39,382 nt of DNA. Origin: a virus. The notes below the pieces were generated by a model that was not told the DNA's origin, did no database searches, and was given only the letters and a program-made list of their open reading frames with translations. Below, one piece after another: positions 14,732 through 22,805 of the stretch. The translations under genes and the position numbers were made by a program. Location: positions 1 to 39,382 of IMG/VR virus record IMGVR_UViG_3300048112_000053. The stretch is one strand, 5' to 3'. The first letter of the stretch is position 1, and every line of letters starts with the position of its first letter.

Positions 14732-14898
14732 TGGACCTTTTACTTAGTGTATTAATGGCTATATTTGCTACTCTTTTTGTTGCTGCAAGTACTCTCTATA
14801 TCTTTGCGATACTGTTCGAGGGTGTCTTTGGATACAGCTTTGGAGAAGAAAAAGAAGATAAGAAGAAGAAGAAGGAGGATACCTCAAATGAACACTAA
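14731..14898 (+). CDS. Small single-span membrane protein
   Basis: 55 residues. AAGGAGG lies 8 bases upstream of ATG 14731. Residues 2-28 form one hydrophobic segment (LLLSVLMAIFATLFVAASTL), followed by a short linker and a very charged tail (GEEKEDKKKKKED). The preceding stop codon shares its last A with the ATG, so translation is coupled. A similar frame reported on the same DNA from 14765 is a shadow; this frame has the ribosome binding site and membrane-protein composition. Role unknown; an early membrane-acting protein is possible. Confidence 0.7.
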   Translation: MDLLLSVLMAIFATLFVAASTLYIFAILFEGVFGYSFGEEKEDKKKKKEDTSNEH

Positions 14899-15262
14899 CA
14901 ATAGTAGAAGACTCAACGATGTACTTCCTGAAGAGTGGGATAGGATAGCCAAGGAAATACCTGCAATAGACAAGGTGTCACATGTCTACGAAAGGTTAGC
15001 TGAAGAAGAAGCTAAAGATATGGTTAACAGTCCAGACCACTACACTACAGCTAGTGGAATAGAATGTATTGCTGCCATTGAAGCATCCATGACACCTGAA
15101 GCATTCAAAGGTTACTGCAAAGGTAATGCACTAAAGTATCTCTGGAGATACGAGAAGAAGTCAAAGGATAAGTCAGTAGAGGATTTACGTAAGAGCCAGT
15201 GGTACCTGAGCAGACTCATTGATACAAGTGTTAGTAAAAGTACGGTGAGTAGTCCTAATTAA
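14888..15262 (+). CDS. DUF3310 protein (T7 gp1.7-like nucleotide kinase family)
   Basis: 124 residues from ATG 14888, with AGGAGG about 10 bases upstream, located inside the end of the membrane-protein gene. The DUF3310 core is clear: VNSPDHYTTASGIECIAAIE, then YCKGNALKYLWRYEKKSKD and LRKSQWYLSRLID. T7 gp1.7 carries this domain and has nucleotide kinase activity affecting dideoxythymidine sensitivity. A role in nucleotide supply is inferred from that. Last gene of the P4 operon. Confidence 0.88.
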   Translation: MNTNNSRRLNDVLPEEWDRIAKEIPAIDKVSHVYERLAEEEAKDMVNSPDHYTTASGIECIAAIEASMTPEAFKGYCKGNALKYLWRYEKKSKDKSVEDLRKSQWYLSRLIDTSVSKSTVSSPN

Positions 15263-15288
15263 ATCTTATACGCATAGAACTTACTGTT

Positions 15289-15394
15289 ATGGTGGGAAAG
15301 GAAGATGACCGAGGAACTAGGAGTTACCTTGAGTGGTAGTAACAAAAGACTACCGAGGTGACTACCTAGAACCCCGGACACCACTCCCTACCAT
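15289..15394 (+). ncRNA. 106-nt imperfect hairpin, candidate structured RNA
   Basis: ATGGTGGGA (15289-15297) pairs with TCCCTACCAT (15385-15394) with one bulged base. Further in, CTAG(G) (15317-15321) pairs with CCTAG (15365-15369), and GGTAGT (15335-15340) pairs with ACTACC (15349-15354) around loop AACAAAAG. Intermediate segments ACCT/AGGT also match, giving a long rod with internal loops. No U-run follows. It lies 26 bases after the DUF3310 gene and about 50 bases before promoter P5, so it would be at the 3' end of the replication transcript. It may be an RNase III-type processing site, a transcript-end stabiliser or a separate RNA. Confidence 0.55.
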
Positions 15395-15443
15395 ATCAAA
15401 CTCAACATCCTGTTGTAAACCAATCGATTTTACCCTAAGTAAA

Positions 15444-15466
15444 ACTTCTGTCGTCCTATAAGAGTA
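15444..15466 (+). promoter_or_regulatory. Phage RNA polymerase promoter P5
   Basis: ACTTCTGTCGTCCTATAAGAG matches the other four copies over the whole core. It is the only clear copy before the virion block, so P5 probably serves all genes from 16086 through the fibre and lysis genes as one long late transcript. Confidence 0.87.
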
Positions 15467-15491
15467 CTACATGGGGTAATGGCGGTCTTAT

Positions 15492-15617
15492 CAACACAAG
15501 GTCGCTGCTGACACTCTTTAGTATTCCACTTGTTTCTGCTGTCACATGTCATCTTGTGTTGTCCCCCTCACTACACAAGACAAGTGTTACTCATACACAG
15601 GTGGAATACTAAAGAGT
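15492..15617 (+). repeat. Nested inverted repeats in the late leader
   Basis: ACTCTTTAGTATTCCAC (15513-15529) and GTGGAATACTAAAGAGT (15601-15617) are perfect 17-base inverted copies with a 71-base spacer. Inside the spacer CTTGTGT (15553-15559) can pair with ACACAAG (15573-15579), or, extended to CTTGTGTTG, with CAACACAAG (15492-15500) upstream. The two pairings compete. The element lies in the 5' leader of the late transcript. It could shape RNA stability or be a DNA element such as an origin or packaging site. Confidence 0.7.
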
Positions 15618-15626
15618 CGTAAGACA

Positions 15627-15727
15627 TCACTACTGTCACTACTGTCAGCTCTTGTCACTACTGTTATATAAGGTAGTACCATAGAGACTATGGTGGACTA
15701 GAGTGGCTTAGGTGGCCTTAGGTGGGG
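15627..15727 (+). repeat. Short direct repeats and a hairpin in the late leader
   Basis: TCACTACTG occurs three times (15627-15635, 15636-15644, 15655-15663). ACCATAG (15678-15684), loop AGA and CTATGGT (15688-15694) form a perfect 7-pair hairpin. GTGGCTTAG and GTGGCCTTAG follow near 15703-15722. The rest of the gap up to 16085 shows no convincing gene; a 43-codon frame from 15800 lacks a ribosome binding site. Confidence 0.5.
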
Positions 15728-16085
15728 CGTAGGGGGTATTCATCCCTATTCTCACACAAAAGAAAGACCCTTAGCCCAACAAATTTCACAAGAAACCAAA
15801 TGTCTAACGACTGTCTGGTTGTCTACCCCCTGGGGTCAATCGATAACATATCGACTGATGTCTCCAGTTGGGATACAGGTCCGTATACGCAAATGTCTTA
15901 TGATTCCAGGGACTCCAGGCACAAAAAGTGACCCCAATGGGTCTAATGTCAATCCAATTTCAAAAACAAGGGTAAAGGGTTGTCTTGTTGTTGTTGTTGT
16001 CTGTCTCTTTTAACCAGAGTCTCCCCACGAAACACACAAGGTACTACTCCCTGTACCTACCTACACCTCTTATAGGAACAAACCA

Positions 16086-16880
16086 ATGGCACTCGAAACC
16101 GGGACTTACATTGATAGTCTAGTAGTGACTAATCCTGCTGCTACAGATGCATTATCACAGGCAGACGAACACCTAAGACTACTTAAGTCTACAATCAAGG
16201 CTACCTTCCCTAACGTAGCAGGAGCTATCACAGGGACTCATACAGCGATTAACACTAAGGTAGCTGAACCTGTGTCAGCTATCACCTCAGATGGTACTAC
16301 CCCTAGCTTAAACACAGCAGCAGGAGTCACCGCAGACAACCTTAGAACACTTATAGGTGTCTCTGGTTCTGCTATCACTACAGCTACAGATAGCGAAGGT
16401 GAAGTAACCCCTGCGTTGGCTACAGGTATTACTGCTGTAGAGGTATGGGACTTAGTGAAGTCTGCAGCCCTTGACTCTATTTATCCTGTAGGGGCTATCT
16501 ATACAGCTATAACCAGTGGTAGTCCTGAAACAGTCTTTGGTGGTACCTGGGTATCCTTTGGACAAGGTAGAGTCTTAGTAGGTCATGATGATGCAACTGA
16601 GCCAGACACTGACTTTGTAGCTTCCTCTACTGATGGTAGTTCTGTACTAGTAGGGGGTGCTAAGACGCACACATTGACTATAGATGAAATACCTGCACAC
16701 ACCCACAATGTCCAATACGATGATGAACTTAATATGGAAAAACAAGGAAGTGGGGGACATACAATCAGCGAACTAGATGGGACATCAAGTACCAGAGCAA
16801 CTACGTCTACTGGTGGTGGTCTAGCCCACAATAACTTACAGCCATATGTGGTGGTCTACATGTGGAAACGTACTGCATAG
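16086..16880 (+). CDS. Collar-type (T4 gp12-like) short tail fibre protein
   Basis: 264 residues. The N-terminal part is Thr/Ala-rich. The C-terminal half is a phage tail collar / receptor-binding domain: IYPVGAIYTAITSGSPETVF, GGTWVSFGQGRVLVG, the H-x-H metal motif (H205, H207 in IPAHTHNV), and the ending HNNLQPYVVVYMWKRTA. This architecture is shared by short tail fibres and many structural tip proteins. It is the first gene after P5 and likely a virion component contacting the host surface. ATAGGAAC precedes the start. Confidence 0.85.
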   Translation: MALETGTYIDSLVVTNPAATDALSQADEHLRLLKSTIKATFPNVAGAITGTHTAINTKVAEPVSAITSDGTTPSLNTAAGVTADNLRTLIGVSGSAITTATDSEGEVTPALATGITAVEVWDLVKSAALDSIYPVGAIYTAITSGSPETVFGGTWVSFGQGRVLVGHDDATEPDTDFVASSTDGSSVLVGGAKTHTLTIDEIPAHTHNVQYDDELNMEKQGSGGHTISELDGTSSTRATTSTGGGLAHNNLQPYVVVYMWKRTA

Positions 16881-16885
16881 ATAAA

Positions 16886-16946
16886 GATTATACGTCCTAG
16901 TAGACCCCCGGTGGACCCAGGTACCACTAAAGCTTACTGGGTCGTG
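16886..16946 (+). promoter_or_regulatory. Degenerate promoter-like motif and hairpin between two tail genes
   Basis: TTATACGTCCTAGTAGA shares CGTCCTA and the following TAG with the phage promoters, but not the CTGT part of the core. A hairpin GACCCAG/CTGGGTC with a 17-base loop follows. It may be a decayed or weak promoter plus an RNA processing structure; neither function is proven. Confidence 0.25.
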
Positions 16947-16983
16947 TAAGAAACACAATGTAAACACAATAAGGAACATAAGT

Positions 16984-18600
16984 ATGGGACAACTTATCCC
17001 TGTCAGAGATGTCGGTAGCGTAGGCGTAGTGACAGATATACGTCCTGCATCTCTCCCGACAAATGCTTTTACTAAAGCTAAGAATGTCAGGTTTGACGAA
17101 GGTAAAGTCGCACGTTCCCCTGTGTTTAGAAATGTAAAAGACAGCCTTGGATTCAGCCCTAGATTTACCTATGCTATTCCTTCCAATGCAAGCGGTAGTT
17201 TTGCAGAGGTTGCTATTGTTTCTGACACCTTTGATATTAAGGCATATGCCAATGGCAGTATCGTATCTAAGATAGGTACTCTATCAACTACCTCCTCTAG
17301 AGCTTTTCCCTTCACTGGGACTAATTTAGCTGACATTACCTATTTGAATCGTTTTGATAAAGTTCCTGTGTATATGGCTAACGGTGGTACTAGTTTTGCT
17401 ACCTTACCTAACTGGGATAGTACTTGGCGTACTGTCTCTTTAAGAGCCTACGGTGATTTTCTTATTGCATTAAATACGACAGAAGGAATAACCAGTTACC
17501 CCTCTAGAGTACGCTTTAGTAACTTAGCTTTGGCTAACTCAGTGCCTGACAGTTGGGATGCATCAGATGCAACTAAGTCTGCAGGATTCAATGATTTAGT
17601 ACAAATGAAGACAGGTATAGTCGATGGTCTAACCCTGGGTACTAACTTTATTATTTACTCAAAAGACCAAGTATGGCTAATGGAATTCGTGGGTGGCACC
17701 TTTATACACAACTTTAGAAAACTCTTTAGTGACTGCGGTGTCATCAACCAGAACTGTATCGTAGAAGTCGAAGGGGCTCATTACGTCTTTGACCATAACG
17801 ACATTTATATTCACGACACTCACATGCAGCAATCTATATGTGATGAAAGAGTTAAAACCTACATATTTGGTGGTTTAAACACATCGAAAACAGATAGATG
17901 CTTTGTCCATCACAATGCTGCTTTAGACGAAGTTATGTTCTGCTACATATCCGGCGATGACATGTCTGAATACACTAGTGGTGATAGATGCAATAGAGCT
18001 GCTGTGTATAACTACAAAAGTCAAACCTGGTCATTTATGGATATACCGAATGTATCTAGTGCGACTGTTGGAACAGTTAGCTCATCTGCTACCTATGCAT
18101 CAACTACTACCAGTTATGAAATCGGTGGTAGCTACTACACTCAGGAAGCAGGATTTGACAGTCATAGTCTATTTGTAGGCGAATCATCCAGTACTGATGG
18201 TATTACCTCAGATAAGCTGTATGGGCTTGATTTAAGTGACTCAGGGGCTCTTTCGTTTCCTCTAGATACCCAGGCTAACAAAAGCCCTTTCTTAGAAAGA
18301 GTCGGTATAGACTTAGACGAAATATCTCCTTTGACAGGCTATAAAGTTATTTCACGGATAGTGCCCCAGGTAGATACAAACAACAGTAATAAGGTCTTTG
18401 ATTTTACCTTTGGTTCTTCAGACCTTCTGGGTAACACGCCAGTCTACGGAGTTACTACCGCTTTTGATGGTGCTATCGATTACAAGATAGATACAAGAGC
18501 AGCCGGGAGATACTTGTCTTACAAAATGACTGTCCCCGACACAAAAGATTTTAACTTTCTTGGTTTCGATGTAGACGTTGTAACCACTGGTAGGAGGTAG
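16984..18600 (+). CDS. Tail hub / packaged-DNA stabilisation-like protein (P22 gp10-like)
   Basis: 538 residues. The N terminus resembles P22 gp10-type stabilisation proteins: VRDVGSVGVVTDIRP, then LPTNAFTKAKNVRFDEGKV. The remainder is beta-rich with repeated Gly/Ser/Thr stretches, consistent with a beta-propeller-like tail nozzle protein. In P22 the homologous protein closes the portal channel after packaging. The family call rests on the N-terminal pattern and the P22-like portal and adaptor elsewhere in the window; it could also be a generic tail tubular protein. AAGGAA precedes the start by about 11 bases. Confidence 0.6.
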   Translation: MGQLIPVRDVGSVGVVTDIRPASLPTNAFTKAKNVRFDEGKVARSPVFRNVKDSLGFSPRFTYAIPSNASGSFAEVAIVSDTFDIKAYANGSIVSKIGTLSTTSSRAFPFTGTNLADITYLNRFDKVPVYMANGGTSFATLPNWDSTWRTVSLRAYGDFLIALNTTEGITSYPSRVRFSNLALANSVPDSWDASDATKSAGFNDLVQMKTGIVDGLTLGTNFIIYSKDQVWLMEFVGGTFIHNFRKLFSDCGVINQNCIVEVEGAHYVFDHNDIYIHDTHMQQSICDERVKTYIFGGLNTSKTDRCFVHHNAALDEVMFCYISGDDMSEYTSGDRCNRAAVYNYKSQTWSFMDIPNVSSATVGTVSSSATYASTTTSYEIGGSYYTQEAGFDSHSLFVGESSSTDGITSDKLYGLDLSDSGALSFPLDTQANKSPFLERVGIDLDEISPLTGYKVISRIVPQVDTNNSNKVFDFTFGSSDLLGNTPVYGVTTAFDGAIDYKIDTRAAGRYLSYKMTVPDTKDFNFLGFDVDVVTTGRR

Positions 18601-18603
18601 CCA

Positions 18604-21198
18604 ATGTCGCAGCTGCCTATACTAGGTTACAAGAGACACGCTAAACCTGTCTTAATAAAAAATGGTAGGACTACGCTAACCACAAAAGCAAGCGAAAAGT
18701 ATTTAGAGAGTGAGCTACAGCGTATTGAAAACGCCCTGGCAACGCAAAAGGAAGCTACCGACACTAACAATGAATCAGTAGAAGATTTAGGAGAAAATGT
18801 TTCCTCGCCTGTCACTGACGCAATAGATGCATCTGCTGACGACCTTTCAGCAACCATCCTAGCAAATGCTATAAGTATAACGTCAATTACCGATGGTTTA
18901 GCTGCAGACATCATAGCGAACGCTTCCTCAATTACTTCCGTAACCGATGGTTTAGCTGCAGATATCATAGCTAATGCTGCAGCTGCCACTACTATTACTG
19001 ATGGTTTAGCTACCGACATCCTGACAGAAGCTACAGCTAGAGCTAACGCTATTTCAGCTATTCTTGCAGGGTCTTTCTCTGGTACTGGTTTAGAAACTTT
19101 GTTTACTAACGAATCTAGTCAGAGAATTGCAGGGGACACGGCAATAACTACAACCTTATCTCTCCTGGGTTCAACCAATGGAGCAGGGGATGCTTTTGTC
19201 TTAGATACATCGACTACGCAAGTAAGCGCAACAGAATCTCTAGGTACTCGCCTAACAGCTATACAGACAACAACAGATGCTAACGCGGCATCTATATCGT
19301 CAGAGACTACAGCGAGAACTACAGCTATTAGCGCACTGACTACCCAAGTTAACAACATGGTTGCTACGGTTAACAACGCTTCAGGCAACCAAGCGACACA
19401 AGTCAATGCTGCAGCTATTGCATCAGAGGCAACTGTAAGAGCTAATGCTGACACTGCTATCTCTAATACCGTAACAGCGTTGACTTCAACTGTAGCAGGT
19501 AATGCGGCTGCACTTTTATCTGAGCAAACAACAAGAAGCACTGCTGATAGTTCCTTAGCTTCAGACATTACGGCTCTTACCGCTACTGTCTCCGGAAATG
19601 CTGCTGATATCGTTACTGAAACTACAGCCAGGGCTAATGCTGATACCTCCCTTGCATCAGATATTACGGCTTTAACAGCCACGGTAGGGAGTAATACAGC
19701 TGCTGTAGTGGCAGAGACTGCAGCTAGAACTACCGCAGATTCCTCATTAGCGTCTGATATCACGTCTTTAGCAACAACAGTAGGTAATAACACTGCGGCA
19801 ATAACTTCAGAGTCAACTGCCCGGTCTACAGCTGATGCTTCATTAGCCTCTGACATAACAGCGTTAACTGCCACTGTAGGCACTAATGCAGCGGCAATTG
19901 TTACTGAGGCTGCAGCTAGAACTACAGCTGACACCTCTTTAGCAAGCGATATTACAGCTGTGCTTACTACTGTAGGAAACAATGCTGCTGCAATTGTCAC
20001 CGAATCTTCAGCTAGAACTACTGCTGATAATTCTTTAGCTGCAGACATTACTTCCTTAGCAACAACGGTAGGTAATAATACTTCTGCCATTACTAGTGAA
20101 TCCACTGCCAGGTCTAATGCTGACACTTCTTTAGCTTCTGACATCACTGCTTTAACAGCGACAGTAGGCACGAATGCTGCTGCCATTGTTTCTGAAGCTG
20201 CAACCAGGGCTACAGAAGACACCTCCTTAGCTGCCGACATCACTGCTTTACTTACTAGTGTAGGTAATAATGCTGCTGCGATTGTTTCTGAGGCGGCAAC
20301 TAGAACAACTAATGACTCGTCTCTTGCTTCAGACATTACTGGACTCACAGCAGTCGTTGGTACTAATACTTCTGCTATACAAACAGAGGCTACAGCTAGA
20401 GCTAACGCTGACACCTCTTTAGCTTCTAGTATTACAAGTCTAGTTACTACTGTAGGAGACAATACGACTGCTATTACTAATGAGGTAACGGCTAGAACTA
20501 CGGCTGATAACTCCATAGCAGCAGATATTTCTACCTTAACTTCATCTGTTAACGGTGTGTCAGCAGCCGTGACTACTGAAGCTAGTACTCGCGCTAGTGC
20601 TGTATCGGCATTAGAAGCCAGATACGGTGTAACCCTTAACGCTAACGGCTATGTGACTGGCTTTTCTCAAAACAATGACGGAACTACTGGTAGCTTTAAA
20701 ATAATAGCAGACGATTTCCGCATCATTGACCCCAGTGATAGTTCAGGCGAAACAGGGACTCAAGTTTTCTCTGTAATTAACGGTGTAGTGACAATGGGCG
20801 ATGCCCATATCGGTAACCTATCTATAGGTACTGGTAAAATGGTTGATAACGCAATAACCACTGTTGCTACCGCAGGTTATGGCACTACCTCAGGCGTAGT
20901 TGTCGGAACTACCGAAATGACACTTCTCACAATTAACTTTACGGGTACAGGCGCTACTGCGGAAGTAGTGGGTAACGTAGGTGTCGGAGGCCAACCAACT
21001 GGATTATTTATTCAGTACTACTTAAATGGCACTGCTGTCTCAGTGAGGAATTTTGCTTACGGAGGTGTCCATGTCTTCCAATGCACCACTGCTGTTGGCT
21101 CAAACTCCTTGGTTATGAAAGGCTACAAACTTTTTTCCTCGCAAGGTAATGCTTATGTAGCCCCTGCTTACATGAGAATTTTGGAGCTAAAAAAATGA
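18604..21198 (+). CDS. Repeat-rich tail fibre / tail tip protein with DUF1983-like C terminus
   Basis: 864 residues with AGGAGG 9 bases before the ATG. The N-terminal 60 residues are basic (GYKRHAKPVLIKNGRTTL). A long central section consists of Ala/Thr/Ser repeats predicted to form a trimeric coiled coil, including twelve 32-residue units. The C-terminal region reads YGVTLNANGYVTGF, FKIIADDFRIIDP and VFSVINGVVTMGDAHIGNL, which resembles the DUF1983 / lambda J-type central fibre domain. It would be a second fibre, independent of the S74 fibre. It overlaps the following chaperone gene by ATGA. Confidence 0.8.
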   Translation: MSQLPILGYKRHAKPVLIKNGRTTLTTKASEKYLESELQRIENALATQKEATDTNNESVEDLGENVSSPVTDAIDASADDLSATILANAISITSITDGLAADIIANASSITSVTDGLAADIIANAAAATTITDGLATDILTEATARANAISAILAGSFSGTGLETLFTNESSQRIAGDTAITTTLSLLGSTNGAGDAFVLDTSTTQVSATESLGTRLTAIQTTTDANAASISSETTARTTAISALTTQVNNMVATVNNASGNQATQVNAAAIASEATVRANADTAISNTVTALTSTVAGNAAALLSEQTTRSTADSSLASDITALTATVSGNAADIVTETTARANADTSLASDITALTATVGSNTAAVVAETAARTTADSSLASDITSLATTVGNNTAAITSESTARSTADASLASDITALTATVGTNAAAIVTEAAARTTADTSLASDITAVLTTVGNNAAAIVTESSARTTADNSLAADITSLATTVGNNTSAITSESTARSNADTSLASDITALTATVGTNAAAIVSEAATRATEDTSLAADITALLTSVGNNAAAIVSEAATRTTNDSSLASDITGLTAVVGTNTSAIQTEATARANADTSLASSITSLVTTVGDNTTAITNEVTARTTADNSIAADISTLTSSVNGVSAAVTTEASTRASAVSALEARYGVTLNANGYVTGFSQNNDGTTGSFKIIADDFRIIDPSDSSGETGTQVFSVINGVVTMGDAHIGNLSIGTGKMVDNAITTVATAGYGTTSGVVVGTTEMTLLTINFTGTGATAEVVGNVGVGGQPTGLFIQYYLNGTAVSVRNFAYGGVHVFQCTTAVGSNSLVMKGYKLFSSQGNAYVAPAYMRILELKK
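19456..20607 (+). repeat. Twelve tandem 32-residue (96-base) repeats
   Basis: Unit consensus SLASDITALTATVGTNAAAI followed by VTEAAARTTADT. Twelve units in strict 96-base register run from 19456 to 20607; the first and last are the most divergent. Hydrophobic residues at fixed positions suit a coiled-coil shaft. Codons differ between units even where residues are identical, so the repeats are old and kept at the protein level. Confidence 0.9.
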
Positions 21199-21539
21199 CA
21201 AAAGACTATACAATTATAGACTCCAATACCAAAGCTATTGTTCGATACATTAGCTGTCTACCGTGTGATGTTGAAGCTAATTGTGCAGAAAATGAGTCGG
21301 TTGTTGAGGGGACAGTTAAAAGTGAAACTTCTGCCCAAGACATACTAGTTGAAATACGTCAGATGAGGGATTCTGCTCTAGCGTTCTGCGATTGGACTCA
21401 ATTGTCTGACAGTCCTTTTACAAAATCTCAAAAAGAAGAGTGGGCTGTCTACAGGCAATCTTTAAGAGACTTACCCTCCACACAGTTAGGTGTAGAGTCT
21501 TTAAGCGATGTTAACTGGCCTTCAGAGCCAGGTACTTGA
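21195..21539 (+). CDS. Tail assembly chaperone-like protein (pfam16778 type)
   Basis: 114 residues, starting in the stop codon of the fibre gene (ATGA). The C-terminal half has the family pattern: IRQMRDSALAFCDWTQLSDS, PFTKSQKEEWAVYRQSLRDL and WPSEP. Such proteins sit next to fibre genes and assist fibre or tail assembly. The N-terminal half contains three Cys in a short stretch (SCLPCDVEANC) without a clear metal motif. Confidence 0.8.
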   Translation: MTKDYTIIDSNTKAIVRYISCLPCDVEANCAENESVVEGTVKSETSAQDILVEIRQMRDSALAFCDWTQLSDSPFTKSQKEEWAVYRQSLRDLPSTQLGVESLSDVNWPSEPGT

Positions 21540-21540
21540 T

Positions 21541-21831
21541 ATGAAAACACCAGTCATAGAAACCGATGATTTCACAGCGTACTACGACCAACACGAAGAC
21601 CACACGTTTTTACATTGTGATGTCTACCGTTACAACAAATCAGTAAAAAAAGACTTACAACAAGGTTTAAAACTCTTGTTAGCTATTCGTAAATCACCCT
21701 TGTTTGCTATCCATGAACTCCACGACAGTAAGCACCTTAAATTTATAACAATGCTAGGTTTTAAATACCTAGAAACCAGACTTTGTCTCGACAACCGTGA
21801 AAGAGACATCTATGTAACAGAGGAAAAATAA
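21541..21831 (+). CDS. Small protein with GNAT-like C-terminal pattern
   Basis: 96 residues from ATG 21541, one base after the preceding stop; a longer frame from 21508 would overlap that gene. The C-terminal part (SPLFAIHELHDSKHLKFITM then LGFKYLETRLCLD) resembles the last strand-helix-strand of GNAT acetyltransferase-like phage proteins such as T7 gp13-type internal virion proteins. The acetyl-CoA binding loop is not evident, so catalysis is doubtful. It sits directly before the ejection protein genes. Confidence 0.5.
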   Translation: MKTPVIETDDFTAYYDQHEDHTFLHCDVYRYNKSVKKDLQQGLKLLLAIRKSPLFAIHELHDSKHLKFITMLGFKYLETRLCLDNRERDIYVTEEK

Positions 21832-21832
21832 C

Positions 21833-22804
21833 ATGGGTATTGAAGCAGCAATCATAGGTTCAGCAGTAGCAGGTGGGGCTGCTAGTATGTATGGTGCAAA
21901 CCAAGCATCAAGCGCACAAGATAGGGCAACTGCAGCTAACGCAGAGGCATTCCGCTTTTCTAAACCTTACATACAGCGTTCATATGATGCTGCTGAAGGT
22001 TATCTTGCAGATTCACAAGCTATGGGAGCCTACACTGGAGACACCTATGCAGGACCTAACGCATATCAGCTTGCAGGTAACCAGTACATAGGCAACATGG
22101 GTGCGATGGGGGCACAAGGAGCGTTTGACCTGTCTCAGATAGGACAGAACTTTGGTCAAAACTATGCAGATTTGTACGAAGCAGGAAGTGCAGACCGTAT
22201 GGGTCAGGCACAACAGTATGCTTTAGACAACTCTCAGCCACTTATCGATGCAGCAATGCGCGGTGACTACAGAAATCTTACAGAACAGACATTACCTGGC
22301 ATAAACATGGCCTCTTCTGGTGGAGGAAACATTAACAGCTCTCGTGCCGGGGTTGCAGATGCTCTTGCAACTCGTGGTTACAACGATAGAAAAGCTGATG
22401 TGTCTGCAGGAATTAACCAAAGCCTGATGGACCAATCCCTTAACCAACAAAACCGCCAGTTTAAAGACATGATGAATGCTAACGAAGGCATAAACCGCTC
22501 TTACCTACAAGGTATTAATGCGATGGGTTCTATGGGTGACTTTATGACTGGAGCAGGGCGTAATTTACAAGGTTATGACCAGGCTTATCTAAACGACCAA
22601 CGTGCGCGGTTTGAAGACCAACGTGATTTTGGTCTTGACCAACAAATCAAGTATCAGCAAGGCATCTTAGGACAGGCCGTCTATAACAACCCACAGCAGC
22701 AGCCTAACTACCATAGTCCTGGTTCAGCTGCCTTTGGTGGCGCGATGCAGGGTGCAGGGATGGGAATGGATTTCGCTAAATTTTTGAAAGAATATGGAGA
22801 GTAA
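21833..22804 (+). CDS. Internal virion / DNA ejection protein (first of three)
   Basis: 323 residues. The N terminus is hydrophobic and Gly/Ala-rich (IGSAVAGGAASMYGANQASS), followed by Gln/Asn/Gly-rich helical sequence with many DQQ/NQQ motifs. This is the typical look of small ejection proteins (P22 gp7/gp20-like role), which leave the head and form a conduit across the envelope. The call is from composition and position. GAGG precedes the start by about 9 bases. Confidence 0.65.
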   Translation: MGIEAAIIGSAVAGGAASMYGANQASSAQDRATAANAEAFRFSKPYIQRSYDAAEGYLADSQAMGAYTGDTYAGPNAYQLAGNQYIGNMGAMGAQGAFDLSQIGQNFGQNYADLYEAGSADRMGQAQQYALDNSQPLIDAAMRGDYRNLTEQTLPGINMASSGGGNINSSRAGVADALATRGYNDRKADVSAGINQSLMDQSLNQQNRQFKDMMNANEGINRSYLQGINAMGSMGDFMTGAGRNLQGYDQAYLNDQRARFEDQRDFGLDQQIKYQQGILGQAVYNNPQQQPNYHSPGSAAFGGAMQGAGMGMDFAKFLKEYGE

Positions 22805-22805
22805 G

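Noticed and set aside
14765-15262. A 165-codon frame beginning with Leu/Arg-rich sequence
   Set aside because: Its first 41 codons are a shadow of the small membrane protein gene; the true start is ATG 14888 with AGGAGG.
15722-16013. Two or three short + strand frames in the late leader
   Set aside because: No ribosome binding sites, odd composition and overlap with repeats; the 43-codon frame at 15800 is the best of them but still unconvincing.
19119-20516. Long open frame of 465 codons on the - strand
   Set aside because: It lies opposite the Ala/Thr/Ser repeat section of the fibre gene; such codons rarely give stops in the antisense frame. The product is a repeated Ala/Val pattern with no ribosome binding site.
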